Below, one piece after another: positions 8,217 through 16,214 of a DNA stretch of 39,107 nucleotides. Made by a program: the position numbers and the translations under genes. The DNA comes from Actinobacteria bacterium OK074 (GTDB lineage: Bacteria; Actinomycetota; Actinomycetes; Streptomycetales; Streptomycetaceae), in contig LJCV01000300.1 of assembly GCA_001298575.1 (NCBI GenBank), positions 1 to 39,107 on the forward strand, written 5' to 3'. Numbering within the stretch: the stretch's first letter is position 1; each line of letters starts with the position of its first letter. The notes under the pieces were generated by a model. The model saw only the letters and a list, made by a program, of their open reading frames with translations, did no database searches and was not told where the DNA came from.

Positions 8217-9695
8217 TCACGTCAGTGTTGCCGATGCGGCTGAATCACGGCGCTCCCGCTGCGCCAGCACCGGCAGGCTGAGCCGGAACCGGCTGCCCCG
8301 CTCGGCGGGTTCGAACCGCAGCGAACCGCCGTGCGCCTTCGCCACCGCGGCCGCCACGCTCAGCCCCAGACCGCGCCCGGCGGTGCGGTCCGTGCCCGGC
8401 GGCGCGGCGGTCTCCACGCGGAAGAACGGCTCGAAGATCCGCTCGCGCGCCGCCTCCGGCACACCCGGCCCGTCGTCGACCACCTCGATCACCTGCCGGT
8501 CGCCGACCCGGCGCAGCCGCACCTCGGCGCAGGTGTCCCGCGGGGTGTGGGCCAGCACGTTGGCGAGCAGGTTGCCGAGCAACTGCTCCAGCCGGTCCTG
8601 GTCGCCCTCCACCAGGTGCACGGGCTTCTCCACCACACAGCGCAGCGTGTGCCCGCACTCCCGGGTGCGGGCCGCGGCGACGGCCCGCGCGCACAGCAAC
8701 GTCAGGTCCACCGGCCGCCGTTCGAGGTCGCCGCCCTGGCTCAGCCGGGCCAGCAGCAGCAGGTCCTCCACCAGACCGGCCATCCGCAGGGTCTCCCGCT
8801 GCACCTGCTCCATCGCGACGTCGAGCCGGTCCGGATCGTCCAGCGCGCCCAGCCGGGCCAGTTGCGCGTACCCGGTGATGGTGGTCAGCGGGGTGCGCAG
8901 CTCGTGACTGGCGGCACCGACCAGGTCGTGCAGCCCGCGTTCCGCCTCCCGGTTGCGCAGGGACCCCTGCTCGATGCAGTGCAGCAGGTAGTTGAAGGTG
9001 TCCGCCGCGCACTGCAACTCCCGCAGCGGATGCGGTACGACGAGGATGCCGTCCGACGGTTCCGCCTTGCCGTCCGCGATCCGCCGGGCCGTGCGCGCCA
9101 TGTCCCGGATGGGCAGCAGGGTGCGCCGGCTGCTCCACAGGGTGCCCGCCAGCAGCACGCCGATCAGGGGCAGGCTGATCGCGGACTCGATGCCCACCAG
9201 CGTCCGCACGGCCGCCCGGTCGGAGTCCGTCGACTGGGCGGTCACCAGGTAGTCGCCGTCGGGCAGTTGACCCACCATGGCCCGCAGCGGGCGGTCGGCC
9301 ACCGCCTCGGGACGGCCGGTCCCGGCCTGCGCGCGCAGCGCCTTCGAGGACCGCGACACGCTGTCGGTGAGCGAGGCGAGCCCGGTCGAGTACCGCACGG
9401 CGCCCCGGCCGTCGAGCACCACGGAGGCGGAGCCGTCCGTCGCCGGGATCAGCCCGCGCCCGGCGCGCAGCGCCTCGATCCGGCAGCGGAAGTTCTCCGC
9501 GATCTGCCGGTCGGTGCGCTGTTGCAGGCGGTACGACAGCGTCACCGCGCTGTAGACGTCGGCACCGAGCACACTGATCGCGGCGACCACGAGGAACGCG
9601 CAGGCCAGCCGCTGCGAAAGGGTCCTGGGAGCCGGGCGGGGGCGGCCGCGCCGGGCGGCGCGACGGGGCGGGGCACAGCCCGCGTCGATGGACAC
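8217..9695 (-). CDS. Sensor histidine kinase, HAMP type
   Basis: 492 residues. TM1 is about 31-53, followed by an extracytoplasmic domain of about 110 residues. TM2 is about 168-188, then a HAMP linker. The His box GAASHELRTPLTTITG places the phosphorylated His near 264. ATPase motifs are the N-box GNLLANVLAHTP, G1 DDGPGVP, an FxPF box (EPFFRVET) and G2 GRGLGLSVAAAVAKAHGG. The start lies 3 bp after the stop of the OmpR-type response regulator, so the two form an operon and a cognate pair: the kinase phosphorylates that regulator in response to an unknown envelope or extracellular signal. Start ATG is followed by a basic Arg-rich N-terminus before TM1. The extracytoplasmic domain is not recognised. 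Confidence 0.93.
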   Translation of the reverse strand: MSIDAGCAPPRRAARRGRPRPAPRTLSQRLACAFLVVAAISVLGADVYSAVTLSYRLQQRTDRQIAENFRCRIEALRAGRGLIPATDGSASVVLDGRGAVRYSTGLASLTDSVSRSSKALRAQAGTGRPEAVADRPLRAMVGQLPDGDYLVTAQSTDSDRAAVRTLVGIESAISLPLIGVLLAGTLWSSRRTLLPIRDMARTARRIADGKAEPSDGILVVPHPLRELQCAADTFNYLLHCIEQGSLRNREAERGLHDLVGAASHELRTPLTTITGYAQLARLGALDDPDRLDVAMEQVQRETLRMAGLVEDLLLLARLSQGGDLERRPVDLTLLCARAVAAARTRECGHTLRCVVEKPVHLVEGDQDRLEQLLGNLLANVLAHTPRDTCAEVRLRRVGDRQVIEVVDDGPGVPEAARERIFEPFFRVETAAPPGTDRTAGRGLGLSVAAAVAKAHGGSLRFEPAERGSRFRLSLPVLAQRERRDSAASATLT

Positions 9696-9698
9696 CGC

Positions 9699-10424
9699 TC
9701 AGTCCTCCGCGAGCGTTCCGGGCGGAGCCGTACGGACGAGGTAACCCGCCCCGCGGACGGTGTGGATGAGCGTCTGGTCGGTGTCGCCCAGCTTCCGGCG
9801 CAGGTAGTAGATGTACGTCTCGACGATGCCCGACTCGCCGCGGAAGTCGTAGCTCCAGACGTGGTCGAGCATCTGTGCCTTCGAGATGACCTGGTCGGCG
9901 TTCTGGATCAGGTAGCACAGCAGCGCGAACTCGGTGGAGGACAGCTGTACGGGCTCGCCGTGCCGCCAGACCTCGCGGGTGTCCCGGTCCACCTCCACCC
10001 AGCCCGCGCGCAGCCTGCGGCCGCCCGCGGGGGTCAGCTCGCGCCCGCGGCGCATGACGGCCCGGATGCGGGCCACCACCTCTTTGAGGTCGAACGGCTT
10101 GGTGACGTAGTCGTCGGCGAGTTCCAGCCCGCGGACCTTGTCCTCGACGGCGTCCCGCGCGGTCAGGAACAGCACGGGCGCGTCGACCCCGGCGCCCCGC
10201 AGCCGCCGGCAGACCTCGAAGCCGTCCATGTCCGGCAGCACCACGTCGAGCAGCACCACGTCGGGCCGGTGCTGCGCGGCCCGGGTCAGGGCCTCGTCGC
10301 CACGGGCCGCGGTGGCCACCTCGAACCCCAGGAACTGCAGGGCCATGGTGAGCATGGAGGCGATGCCTGCCTCGTCCTCGACGACGAGCACGGTCGACTT
10401 CGGGGATGTGTCGGTTCTGTTCAT
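9699..10424 (-). CDS. OmpR-family response regulator
   Basis: 241 residues: an N-terminal receiver (acidic pocket VVEDE, phospho-acceptor Asp60 in VVLLDVVLPDMDG, Thr88 in FLTAR, Lys109 in DDYVTKPF) and a C-terminal winged helix (VQLSSTEFALLCYL, VETYIYYLRRKLG, IHTVRGAGYLVR). First gene of an operon with the kinase 3 bp downstream. One oddity: the conserved loop before DDYVTKPF normally reads G-L-x-x-G-A-D-D, but here it is GLELADDYVTKPF. One residue, the loop Gly, is missing, which could alter receiver switching. Divergent from the PucR-type gene; a GATGAC/GTCATC inverted repeat lies in the shared promoter region. The target genes are unknown. Confidence 0.95.
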   Translation of the reverse strand: MNRTDTSPKSTVLVVEDEAGIASMLTMALQFLGFEVATAARGDEALTRAAQHRPDVVLLDVVLPDMDGFEVCRRLRGAGVDAPVLFLTARDAVEDKVRGLELADDYVTKPFDLKEVVARIRAVMRRGRELTPAGGRRLRAGWVEVDRDTREVWRHGEPVQLSSTEFALLCYLIQNADQVISKAQMLDHVWSYDFRGESGIVETYIYYLRRKLGDTDQTLIHTVRGAGYLVRTAPPGTLAED

Positions 10425-10503
10425 CGTCTGTGCCGCACCATCACGTGGGGTCGGAGCCGTCGTTACCAGGACCCGTCTACCGAGTTGAGGAAGAACTGAG
10501 CGA

Positions 10504-10523
10504 GATGACGATCACATGTCATC
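10504..10523. promoter_or_regulatory. Inverted repeat in divergent promoter region
   Basis: GATGAC and GTCATC arms separated by 8 nt, midway between the response-regulator gene and the PucR-type gene. A further GTCATGAT follows at once. It is a candidate operator for either regulator, most simply autoregulation by the OmpR-type protein; nothing in the sequence identifies the binder. Confidence 0.3.
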
Positions 10524-10600
10524 GTCGTCATGATGGCACAGGGGTGATCCTCCGGCCCGGACTCGGATGGCTTTCTGAGCGGGCTTTGATGTTCCTCTGA
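10505..10600 (+). CDS. Possible 31-residue leader peptide
   Basis: A short frame ATGACGATCACATG to TGA, encoding MTITCHRRHDGTGVI and ending ALMFL, with GAGGAAG about 12 nt upstream. It ends 25 nt before the ATG of the PucR-type regulator. It could be a translated leader. The frame overlaps the inverted repeat at 10504-10523 and may be chance. Confidence 0.18.
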   Translation: MTITCHRRHDGTGVILRPGLGWLSERALMFL

Positions 10601-10625
10601 TCTTCGTGGACTTGTCTGATCCGAC

Positions 10626-11867
10626 ATGACGACATACACGGGGGCGGTAACCGACCTACACCCGCTGTTCGCGGCACAGGGCGCCGGCGATGCCGACGAA
10701 GCCCGCCGCAGAGTCGGCTGGGAGATCTTCTCCGCCCTGACCGAGGTGGTCTCGGGCCAGGGGGAGTGGAGCGAGCAGAGCGCGTCCCGGATCCGCGCCG
10801 AGGGCCGCACCTGGGCCCGCCGCGGCGGATCCGTCGACGAACTGCTCACGATCGTACGGACGATGACGCACCGCCTGATCAACCGCTGCACCGTGGGCGG
10901 TCAGGAACAGGACCCGCTGTCGTACGAGGTCATGGTGCTGCGCCTCGGCGACGCGGGCCGCCGGGTGGGCAGGGAGCTGAGCTGCGGCTTCTTCGGGGAG
11001 GGGAACGGGGCGCCGCCGGTGGCGCCGGTTGCGGCCGACGGCGTCGGGCGGCAGCCGGGCGCTCCCGGCGCCGAGCGCCTCGTGCCGGGGGTGAGGGCCG
11101 TCGCGGACCCCGTGGTCCACCTGCCGCGGGACGCCACCGACGCCCACGCGGTGCTGGCGGTCCGGGCGCCGTCGTGCGCGTTCGCCGACATCGACCGGGT
11201 CTTCCGGGAGCACTCGGCCGCCGTGGTCCTCGTCGCCGCCGAGGGCGCGCACGTGCTGCTGCCCGCCGCCGACCAGGACGAGGCCGTCGCCGTGGCCCGC
11301 ACGGTCCGCGAGGACCTCCCGGGCGACGTGTGGATCGCGGTCCACTGGCAGGGACCCCGGCCCGGAGCCCGCGCGGTGCCGGACGGATTCGGACTGCCGG
11401 CGATCGGCGGGACGGGCCCGGCGGGGCCGCAGGAGAACGGCCTGTCGGTGGCCGACGGCATCTGCGCCACCGTCCGCGCCCTCGCCGGCCCGCCCGACGT
11501 GTACGTCCTGGACGACGTGCTGGTCGAGTTCGGGGCGGCCAGGACCCCGGCCGTGGCCGAGCGGCTGGTCCGGATGATCGAGCCGCTGCACGAACACCCC
11601 GTCCTGCTGGAGACGTTGGCCGCCCTGGTCGCCGCCGACGGCGTCCGCCACCGCGCCTGCGTACGGCTGGGCGTGCACCGCAACACCCTCGACCGTCGCC
11701 TCCAGCGCATCGGCCGGCTCACCGGCCAGCGCCCCGAGGGCCTGCGCGGCCTGTCCACCCTGCGCGCGGCCCTCGCCGTGGACGCCGTCACCCGCCTGCG
11801 CGGCGGTGGCGCCCGCTTCCTGACCGAAGCCGAAACGGCCGAAACGGCACTGCCGGCCGGGGCCTGA
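10626..11867 (+). CDS. PucR/CdaR-type transcriptional regulator
   Basis: 413 residues. The N-terminal 120 residues form an all-helical domain (EIFSALTEVVSGQGEWS, TMTHRLINRC) common to Streptomyces PucR-like regulators. The middle is a variable alpha/beta domain. The C-terminal 70 residues form a PucR-type helix-turn-helix (LLETLAALVAADGVRHRACVR, then LGVHRNTLDRRLQRIGRLTG), where V-H-R-N-T-x-x-R-R is diagnostic. It probably binds DNA to control nearby or its own transcription; the ligand is unknown. ATG start with only a weak ribosome-binding site. Divergent from the response-regulator operon; the downstream phospholipase gene has its own promoter region, so co-transcription is not required. 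Confidence 0.88.
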   Translation: MTTYTGAVTDLHPLFAAQGAGDADEARRRVGWEIFSALTEVVSGQGEWSEQSASRIRAEGRTWARRGGSVDELLTIVRTMTHRLINRCTVGGQEQDPLSYEVMVLRLGDAGRRVGRELSCGFFGEGNGAPPVAPVAADGVGRQPGAPGAERLVPGVRAVADPVVHLPRDATDAHAVLAVRAPSCAFADIDRVFREHSAAVVLVAAEGAHVLLPAADQDEAVAVARTVREDLPGDVWIAVHWQGPRPGARAVPDGFGLPAIGGTGPAGPQENGLSVADGICATVRALAGPPDVYVLDDVLVEFGAARTPAVAERLVRMIEPLHEHPVLLETLAALVAADGVRHRACVRLGVHRNTLDRRLQRIGRLTGQRPEGLRGLSTLRAALAVDAVTRLRGGGARFLTEAETAETALPAGA

Positions 11868-11994
11868 ACCCCGCGCCGGAAGGGCGCCGACCGCGTAGGT
11901 CCGACAGCCGGGCCCCACGGCGCCCCGGGCGCACGGTCGCGCCCTCACCCACCGTGTCCGCCCCGCACCCCCCAACCCCTCACGTACGGACGGC

Positions 11995-12038
11995 TTTCAC
12001 CCACGGGTCACACGAGCCTTTCCTGACGTTCAGTGCGC
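11995..12038 (+). promoter_or_regulatory. PHO-box-like 11-bp direct repeats
   Basis: Four consecutive 11-bp units keep the phase of the Streptomyces PhoP box consensus (G, G/T, TCA, YYY, R, G/C, G). TTTCACCCACG matches 10 of 11 positions, GGTCACACGAG 9, CCTTTCCTGAC only 5, and GTTCAGTGCGC 7. The units lie 87-130 bp upstream of the phospholipase C start. Induction of a phospholipase under phosphate limitation is biologically sensible. This is inferred from pattern and position only. Confidence 0.5.
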
Positions 12039-12124
12039 CTGGAACACTCCTTTCGCGCGGGTTCCATCAGGTTCCAGCCACAACCGGCCCTTCGTTGCCC
12101 CACCAGGACAGAGGTCACCCCGTC

Positions 12125-14170
12125 ATGCCTCACGTGAACCGGCGCCGCTTCCTCCAGCTCGCGGGTGGCACGGCCGCCTTCACCGCGCTCTCCAGCAGCA
12201 TCGAGCGCGCCGCGGCCCTCCCCGCCCACCACCGCTCCGGGACCATCGAGGACGTCGAGCACATCGTCGTCCTGATGCAGGAGAACCGGTCCTTCGACCA
12301 CTACTTCGGCTCCCTCAGAGGCGTCCGCGGCTTCGGCGACCCGCACCCCGTGACCCTGGCGAACGGCAAGTCGGTCTGGCACCAGTCCGACGGCACCAAG
12401 GACGTCCTGCCCTTCCACCCCGACGCCGACGACCTCGGCCTCGCCTTCATTCAGGACCTCCCGCACAGCTGGAACGACGGCCACGCCGCGTTCGACGGGG
12501 GCAAGTACGACGGCTGGATCGCCGCCAAGTCCTCGACGACGATGGCGTACCTGAACCGCGACGACATCCCCTTCCACTACGCGCTCGCCGACGCCTTCAC
12601 CATCTGCGACGCCTACCACTGCTCGTTCATCGGCTCCACCGACCCCAACCGCTACTACCTGTGGACGGGTTACACCGGCAACGACGGCAAGGGCGGCGGC
12701 CCGGTCCTCGGCAACGACGAGGCCGGCTACAGCTGGACGACCTACCCCGAGCGCCTGGAGAAGGCCGGGGTCTCCTGGAAGATCTACCAGGACGTCGGCG
12801 ACGGCCTGGACGCGAACGGCAGTTGGGGCTGGATCCAGGACGCCTACCGCGGCAACTACGGCGACAACTCGCTCCTCTACTTCGAGCAGTACCAGAACGC
12901 CCAGCCCGGCGACCCCCTCTACGACAAGGCCCGCACCGGCACCGACGCCCGCAAGGGCGAGGGCTTCTTCGACCAGCTCAAGGCCGACGTCACCGGCGGC
13001 AAGCTGCCGCAGGTCTCCTGGATCGTGGCCCCCGAGGCGTTCACCGAACACCCCAACTGGCCCGCCAACTACGGCGCCTGGTACGTCTCCCAGGTCCTGG
13101 ACGCGCTCACCGCCGACCCCGCGGTGTGGGCGAAGACGGCCCTGTTCATCACCTACGACGAGAACGATGGCTTCTTCGACCACGTCGTCCCGCCGTTCCC
13201 GCCCGCCGCCACCGCGCAGGGCACCTCCACCGTCGACCCCGCCCCGGACCTCTTCGCGGGCGACTCCAGCCACCCGGCCGGGCCCTACGGCCTCGGGCAG
13301 CGGGTGCCGATGATCGTCGTCTCGCCCTGGAGCAAGGGCGGTTACGTCTGCTCCGAGACGTTCGACCACACCTCGGTGATCCGCTTCATGGAGGAGCGCT
13401 TCGGTGTGCACGAGCCGAACATCTCGCCCTGGCGGCGCGCGGTCTGCGGCGACCTGACCGCCGCGTTCGACTTCTCCCGCGGCGACACCAAGCCGGTTGC
13501 CCTGCCCAGCACTTCGGGCTACGAGCCCCCGGACAAGGACCGGCACACCGACTACGTGCCCACCCCGCCCGCGAACCCGGCGCTGCCCGCGCAGGAGCGC
13601 GGCGTACGCCGGGCCCGCCCGCTCAAGTACGCGCCCACGGTGGACGGTTCGCTGCACGCGGGCACCTTCACGGCGGCCTTCGCCTCCGGCCCGCACGCGG
13701 GCGCCGCCTTCCTCGTCACCTCCGGCAACCGCACCGACGGCCCGTGGACGTTCACCACCTCGGCGGGCAAGGCCACGAAGGGCAGCTGGAACACGGCCTC
13801 GTCCAACGGCTCGTACGACCTGACCGTGCACGGCCCCAACGGCTTCCTGCGCGTGTTCAAGGGCTCGGGCACGGCCGCCGGACCCGAGGTGACCGCACGG
13901 CACCACGGCGACGACGTGAGGCTGACCTTCACCAACAAGGGCTCCCGCACGGTGGAGTTGAAGCTGAGCAGCGGCTACGGCGGCCGTACCCGGACGGTGA
14001 AGGTGCGGGCCGGGGCCACCGTCGAGCACACGGTCGACCTCGCGGCGAGCAGGCGCTGGTACGACCTCACCGTCGTGTCCGAGACGGACCCCGCCTTCCT
14101 GCGCCGGTTCGCCGGGCACGTGGAGAACGGCCGGGCGGGCGTGAGCGACCCGGCGATCGGCGCCGCCTGA
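12125..14170 (+). CDS. Tat-exported phosphocholine-type phospholipase C
   Basis: 681 residues. A twin-arginine signal (NRRRFLQLAGG, residues 5-15) directs export of the folded enzyme. The alkaline-phosphatase-like catalytic domain starts with MQENRSFDHYFG (about 51-62, metal-binding Glu-Asn) and includes the metal-site stretches SSTTMAYLNR, YHCSFIGSTDPNR and ITYDENDGFFDHVVPP. Two C-terminal beta domains of the DUF756 type follow (about 505-585 and 590-675), as in the Pseudomonas PlcH/PlcN family. It should hydrolyse phosphatidylcholine or related lipids outside the cell, releasing phosphorylcholine and diacylglycerol. Preceded by a 257-bp gap containing PHO-box-like repeats. The start ATG gives the standard Tat n-region. 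The next gene follows after 73 bp. Confidence 0.93.
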   Translation: MPHVNRRRFLQLAGGTAAFTALSSSIERAAALPAHHRSGTIEDVEHIVVLMQENRSFDHYFGSLRGVRGFGDPHPVTLANGKSVWHQSDGTKDVLPFHPDADDLGLAFIQDLPHSWNDGHAAFDGGKYDGWIAAKSSTTMAYLNRDDIPFHYALADAFTICDAYHCSFIGSTDPNRYYLWTGYTGNDGKGGGPVLGNDEAGYSWTTYPERLEKAGVSWKIYQDVGDGLDANGSWGWIQDAYRGNYGDNSLLYFEQYQNAQPGDPLYDKARTGTDARKGEGFFDQLKADVTGGKLPQVSWIVAPEAFTEHPNWPANYGAWYVSQVLDALTADPAVWAKTALFITYDENDGFFDHVVPPFPPAATAQGTSTVDPAPDLFAGDSSHPAGPYGLGQRVPMIVVSPWSKGGYVCSETFDHTSVIRFMEERFGVHEPNISPWRRAVCGDLTAAFDFSRGDTKPVALPSTSGYEPPDKDRHTDYVPTPPANPALPAQERGVRRARPLKYAPTVDGSLHAGTFTAAFASGPHAGAAFLVTSGNRTDGPWTFTTSAGKATKGSWNTASSNGSYDLTVHGPNGFLRVFKGSGTAAGPEVTARHHGDDVRLTFTNKGSRTVELKLSSGYGGRTRTVKVRAGATVEHTVDLAASRRWYDLTVVSETDPAFLRRFAGHVENGRAGVSDPAIGAA

Positions 14171-14243
14171 CGGGCCGCCGGGGCACTGCCGCGGGCTCCC
14201 GGAATCCCGTTGCTTTTCGGACGGCCCGCGGTAGTGTGCCCCG

Positions 14244-15137
14244 GTGACCACGCATTCGAACACACCTGCTGGTTGGTATCCGGATCCGCACGGGGCCGCC
14301 CAGATGCTCCGGTACTGGGACGGCAACCAGTGGACCGAGCACACCCACCCGGCCCAGCAGCAGGCGCAGGCCGCCCCGCAGGCCCCCGGGCCCGCCGGGG
14401 CGCCGCCGCGGCCGGCCGGTCAGCCGCAGCCGGCGTACGGTCAACAGGCGTACGGGCAGCCGCCCGCGGGCCCCGACGCCAAGGTGCAGCGGCAGGTGCA
14501 GCAGCAGGCGGGGGTCGCCCCGGGCGCGGTCGGCAGCGGCTCGCTGTTCACCGAGCCGGTCCTGGTCGTGAACCAGAAGGCCAAGCTCATCGAGCTGACC
14601 AACGAGTACAAGGTCATGGACCAGAACGGCACCCTGATCGGCACCGTCACGGAGGTCGGCCAGAGCGGGCTGAAGAAGGCGCTCCGGTTCGTCTCCAGCC
14701 TCGACCAGTACATGACCCACAAGCTGGAGATCCGCGACGCCCACGGTCAGCCGCAACTGCTGCTGACCCGGCCCGCGAAGTTCATCAAGTCGCGGGTGGT
14801 CGTGGAGCGTCCGGACGGGCAGCCGGTCGGGGAGATCGTCCAGCAGAACATGATCGGGAAGATCAACTTCGCGATGATGGTGAACGGCCGGCAGGTCGGC
14901 GCGATCAAGGCGGAGAACTGGCGGGCCTGGAACTTCTCGATCGTCGACCACACCGAGAACGAGGTCGCCCGGATCACCAAGACCTGGGAGGGCCTGGCCA
15001 AGACGATGTTCACGACCGCGGACAACTACGTCCTCCAGATCCACTACCAGCTGCCCGAACCCCTGCGCAGCCTGGTAGTGGCGACGGCCCTGACCGTGGA
15101 CACCGCGCTCAAGCAGGACTCCCGCGGCCTGGGCTGA
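14244..15137 (+). CDS. DUF2510 / LURP-one-related (scramblase-like) protein
   Basis: 297 residues from GTG. The N-terminus is a DUF2510 module (AGWYPDPHGAAQMLRYWDGNQWTEH), a short actinobacterial domain often attached to membrane-related proteins. A Pro/Gln/Ala-rich linker follows (about 36-95). The C-terminal 190 residues form a Tubby-like LURP-one/phospholipid-scramblase fold (LFTEPVLVVNQKAKLIE, EYKVMDQNGTLIGTV, KLEIRDAHGQPQLLLTRP, NYVLQIHYQLPEPLR). No transmembrane segment is seen. The biochemical role is unknown for bacterial members. Its position behind a phospholipase C gene suggests a membrane-lipid link, but this is only context. Converges on the DMT permease gene with a hairpin between them. 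Confidence 0.88.
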   Translation: MTTHSNTPAGWYPDPHGAAQMLRYWDGNQWTEHTHPAQQQAQAAPQAPGPAGAPPRPAGQPQPAYGQQAYGQPPAGPDAKVQRQVQQQAGVAPGAVGSGSLFTEPVLVVNQKAKLIELTNEYKVMDQNGTLIGTVTEVGQSGLKKALRFVSSLDQYMTHKLEIRDAHGQPQLLLTRPAKFIKSRVVVERPDGQPVGEIVQQNMIGKINFAMMVNGRQVGAIKAENWRAWNFSIVDHTENEVARITKTWEGLAKTMFTTADNYVLQIHYQLPEPLRSLVVATALTVDTALKQDSRGLG

Positions 15138-15150
15138 GCCCGCACCGCCG

Positions 15151-15167
15151 ACGGCTCAGAGAGCCGT
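15151..15167. terminator. Convergent-gene hairpin
   Basis: Perfect ACGGCTC / GAGCCGT stem of 7 bp with a 3-nt loop, placed between two converging genes and overlapping the stop codon of the minus-strand permease. It may terminate both transcripts. Confidence 0.45.
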
Positions 15168-16214
15168 GAGGTGCCCGGGCTGGTCGCTGGGCCTGGGCAC
15201 CGGACGGACCGGCGGCTTGGACTTGGGCAGCATCGACGGCTCCTGGGGCGCCGGGTGCGGCTCCAGCGCGAGGACCGCCGCGACCGGGTGGTCGTCGACC
15301 GCGGCGGGCACGCCCGTGACCACGCGGTCGCCGTCCACGACGAGCGCGGGCGCCAGGACCGGGAGGCCGGGCTCCGGCACCGTAAGGCCGGATTCCGGGA
15401 CCGGACGCGAGAGCACCACCACGCCCCACGAGGCCAGGCCCGCGCCCGCCGCCGCGAGCAGCAGGCCCGCGGCCCCGCCCTGGAGGCGCTCGCCCAGCAG
15501 GACGACGCCGATCGCGGCGGCCGCCACCGGGTTGGCCAGCGTCACCAGCGCGAGCGGGGCGCCGAGGCCGCCGCCCTGGTAGCCGACCTGGGAGAGCAGC
15601 AGGCCGAGGGTCGCGAAGGCCGCCACCAGCAGCGCGACCATAATCACGTCGGCGCCGAGGGGCGAACCCGAGCCGCCCGCCACCGCGACCGTCACCGTCT
15701 GCGTCAGCGCGGAGGCGACACCCGAGGCGAACCCCGACGCGGTCGCGTGCCGCAGCCCCGGCCGGGCGCCGGGCCGGGCCAGTACGCCGATGACCGCGGT
15801 CGTCGAGGCCGCCACGGCCAGCGCCTGCGGCAGGCTCAGTACCCGGTCGGGCTCGGGACCCGACGCCGTCACCAGGATCGCCGCCAGGCCCAGCAGCGTG
15901 AGCGCGGTGCCCCGCCACTCGGCCGCCCCGACCCGCCGCCGCGCCACGCGTGCTCCCAGCGGCACCGCGGCCACCAGGGTGAGCGCGCCCAGCGGCTGCA
16001 CCAGGGTGAGCGGACCGAAGCGCAGGGCGGCCACGTGCAGCAGCGCGCCCGCCGCGTTCAGGAGGACCGAACCCCACCAGGCGCCGTGGGCGAGCAGCCG
16101 CAGCACGCCGGTGCCCCCGCTGCGGGCGGCCAGCCGCGCCTGGGCGACGGCCGCGGCGGCGTAGGCGACGGAGGAGAAGAGGGACAGGACGACGGCGAGA
16201 ACGGTGGCGTTCAT
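15156..16214 (-). CDS. DMT-superfamily (EamA/NIPA-like) membrane transporter
   Basis: 352 residues with about nine hydrophobic segments (for example VLAVVLSLFSSVAYAAAAVAQ at the N-terminus, WWGSVLLNAAGALLHVAALRFGP, and ALVTLANPVAAAAIGVVLLGERL). The QPLGALTLVAAVPLGA and LANPVAAAAIGVVLLGE motifs are typical of EamA/DMT permeases, including the magnesium-transport-like NIPA group. The substrate is unknown. The last 65 residues form a hydrophilic Pro-rich tail after the last membrane segment. Its ATG overlaps the stop of the PAP2 phosphatase gene as ATGA, so the two are translationally coupled and probably controlled together from the palindrome at 17256-17309. Confidence 0.88.
   Translation of the reverse strand: MNATVLAVVLSLFSSVAYAAAAVAQARLAARSGGTGVLRLLAHGAWWGSVLLNAAGALLHVAALRFGPLTLVQPLGALTLVAAVPLGARVARRRVGAAEWRGTALTLLGLAAILVTASGPEPDRVLSLPQALAVAASTTAVIGVLARPGARPGLRHATASGFASGVASALTQTVTVAVAGGSGSPLGADVIMVALLVAAFATLGLLLSQVGYQGGGLGAPLALVTLANPVAAAAIGVVLLGERLQGGAAGLLLAAAGAGLASWGVVVLSRPVPESGLTVPEPGLPVLAPALVVDGDRVVTGVPAAVDDHPVAAVLALEPHPAPQEPSMLPKSKPPVRPVPRPSDQPGHLTAL

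Noticed and set aside
10766..12124. Upstream extension of the phospholipase frame through the PucR gene
   Set aside because: It is out-of-frame PucR coding sequence; the Tat signal begins exactly at the ATG at 12125.
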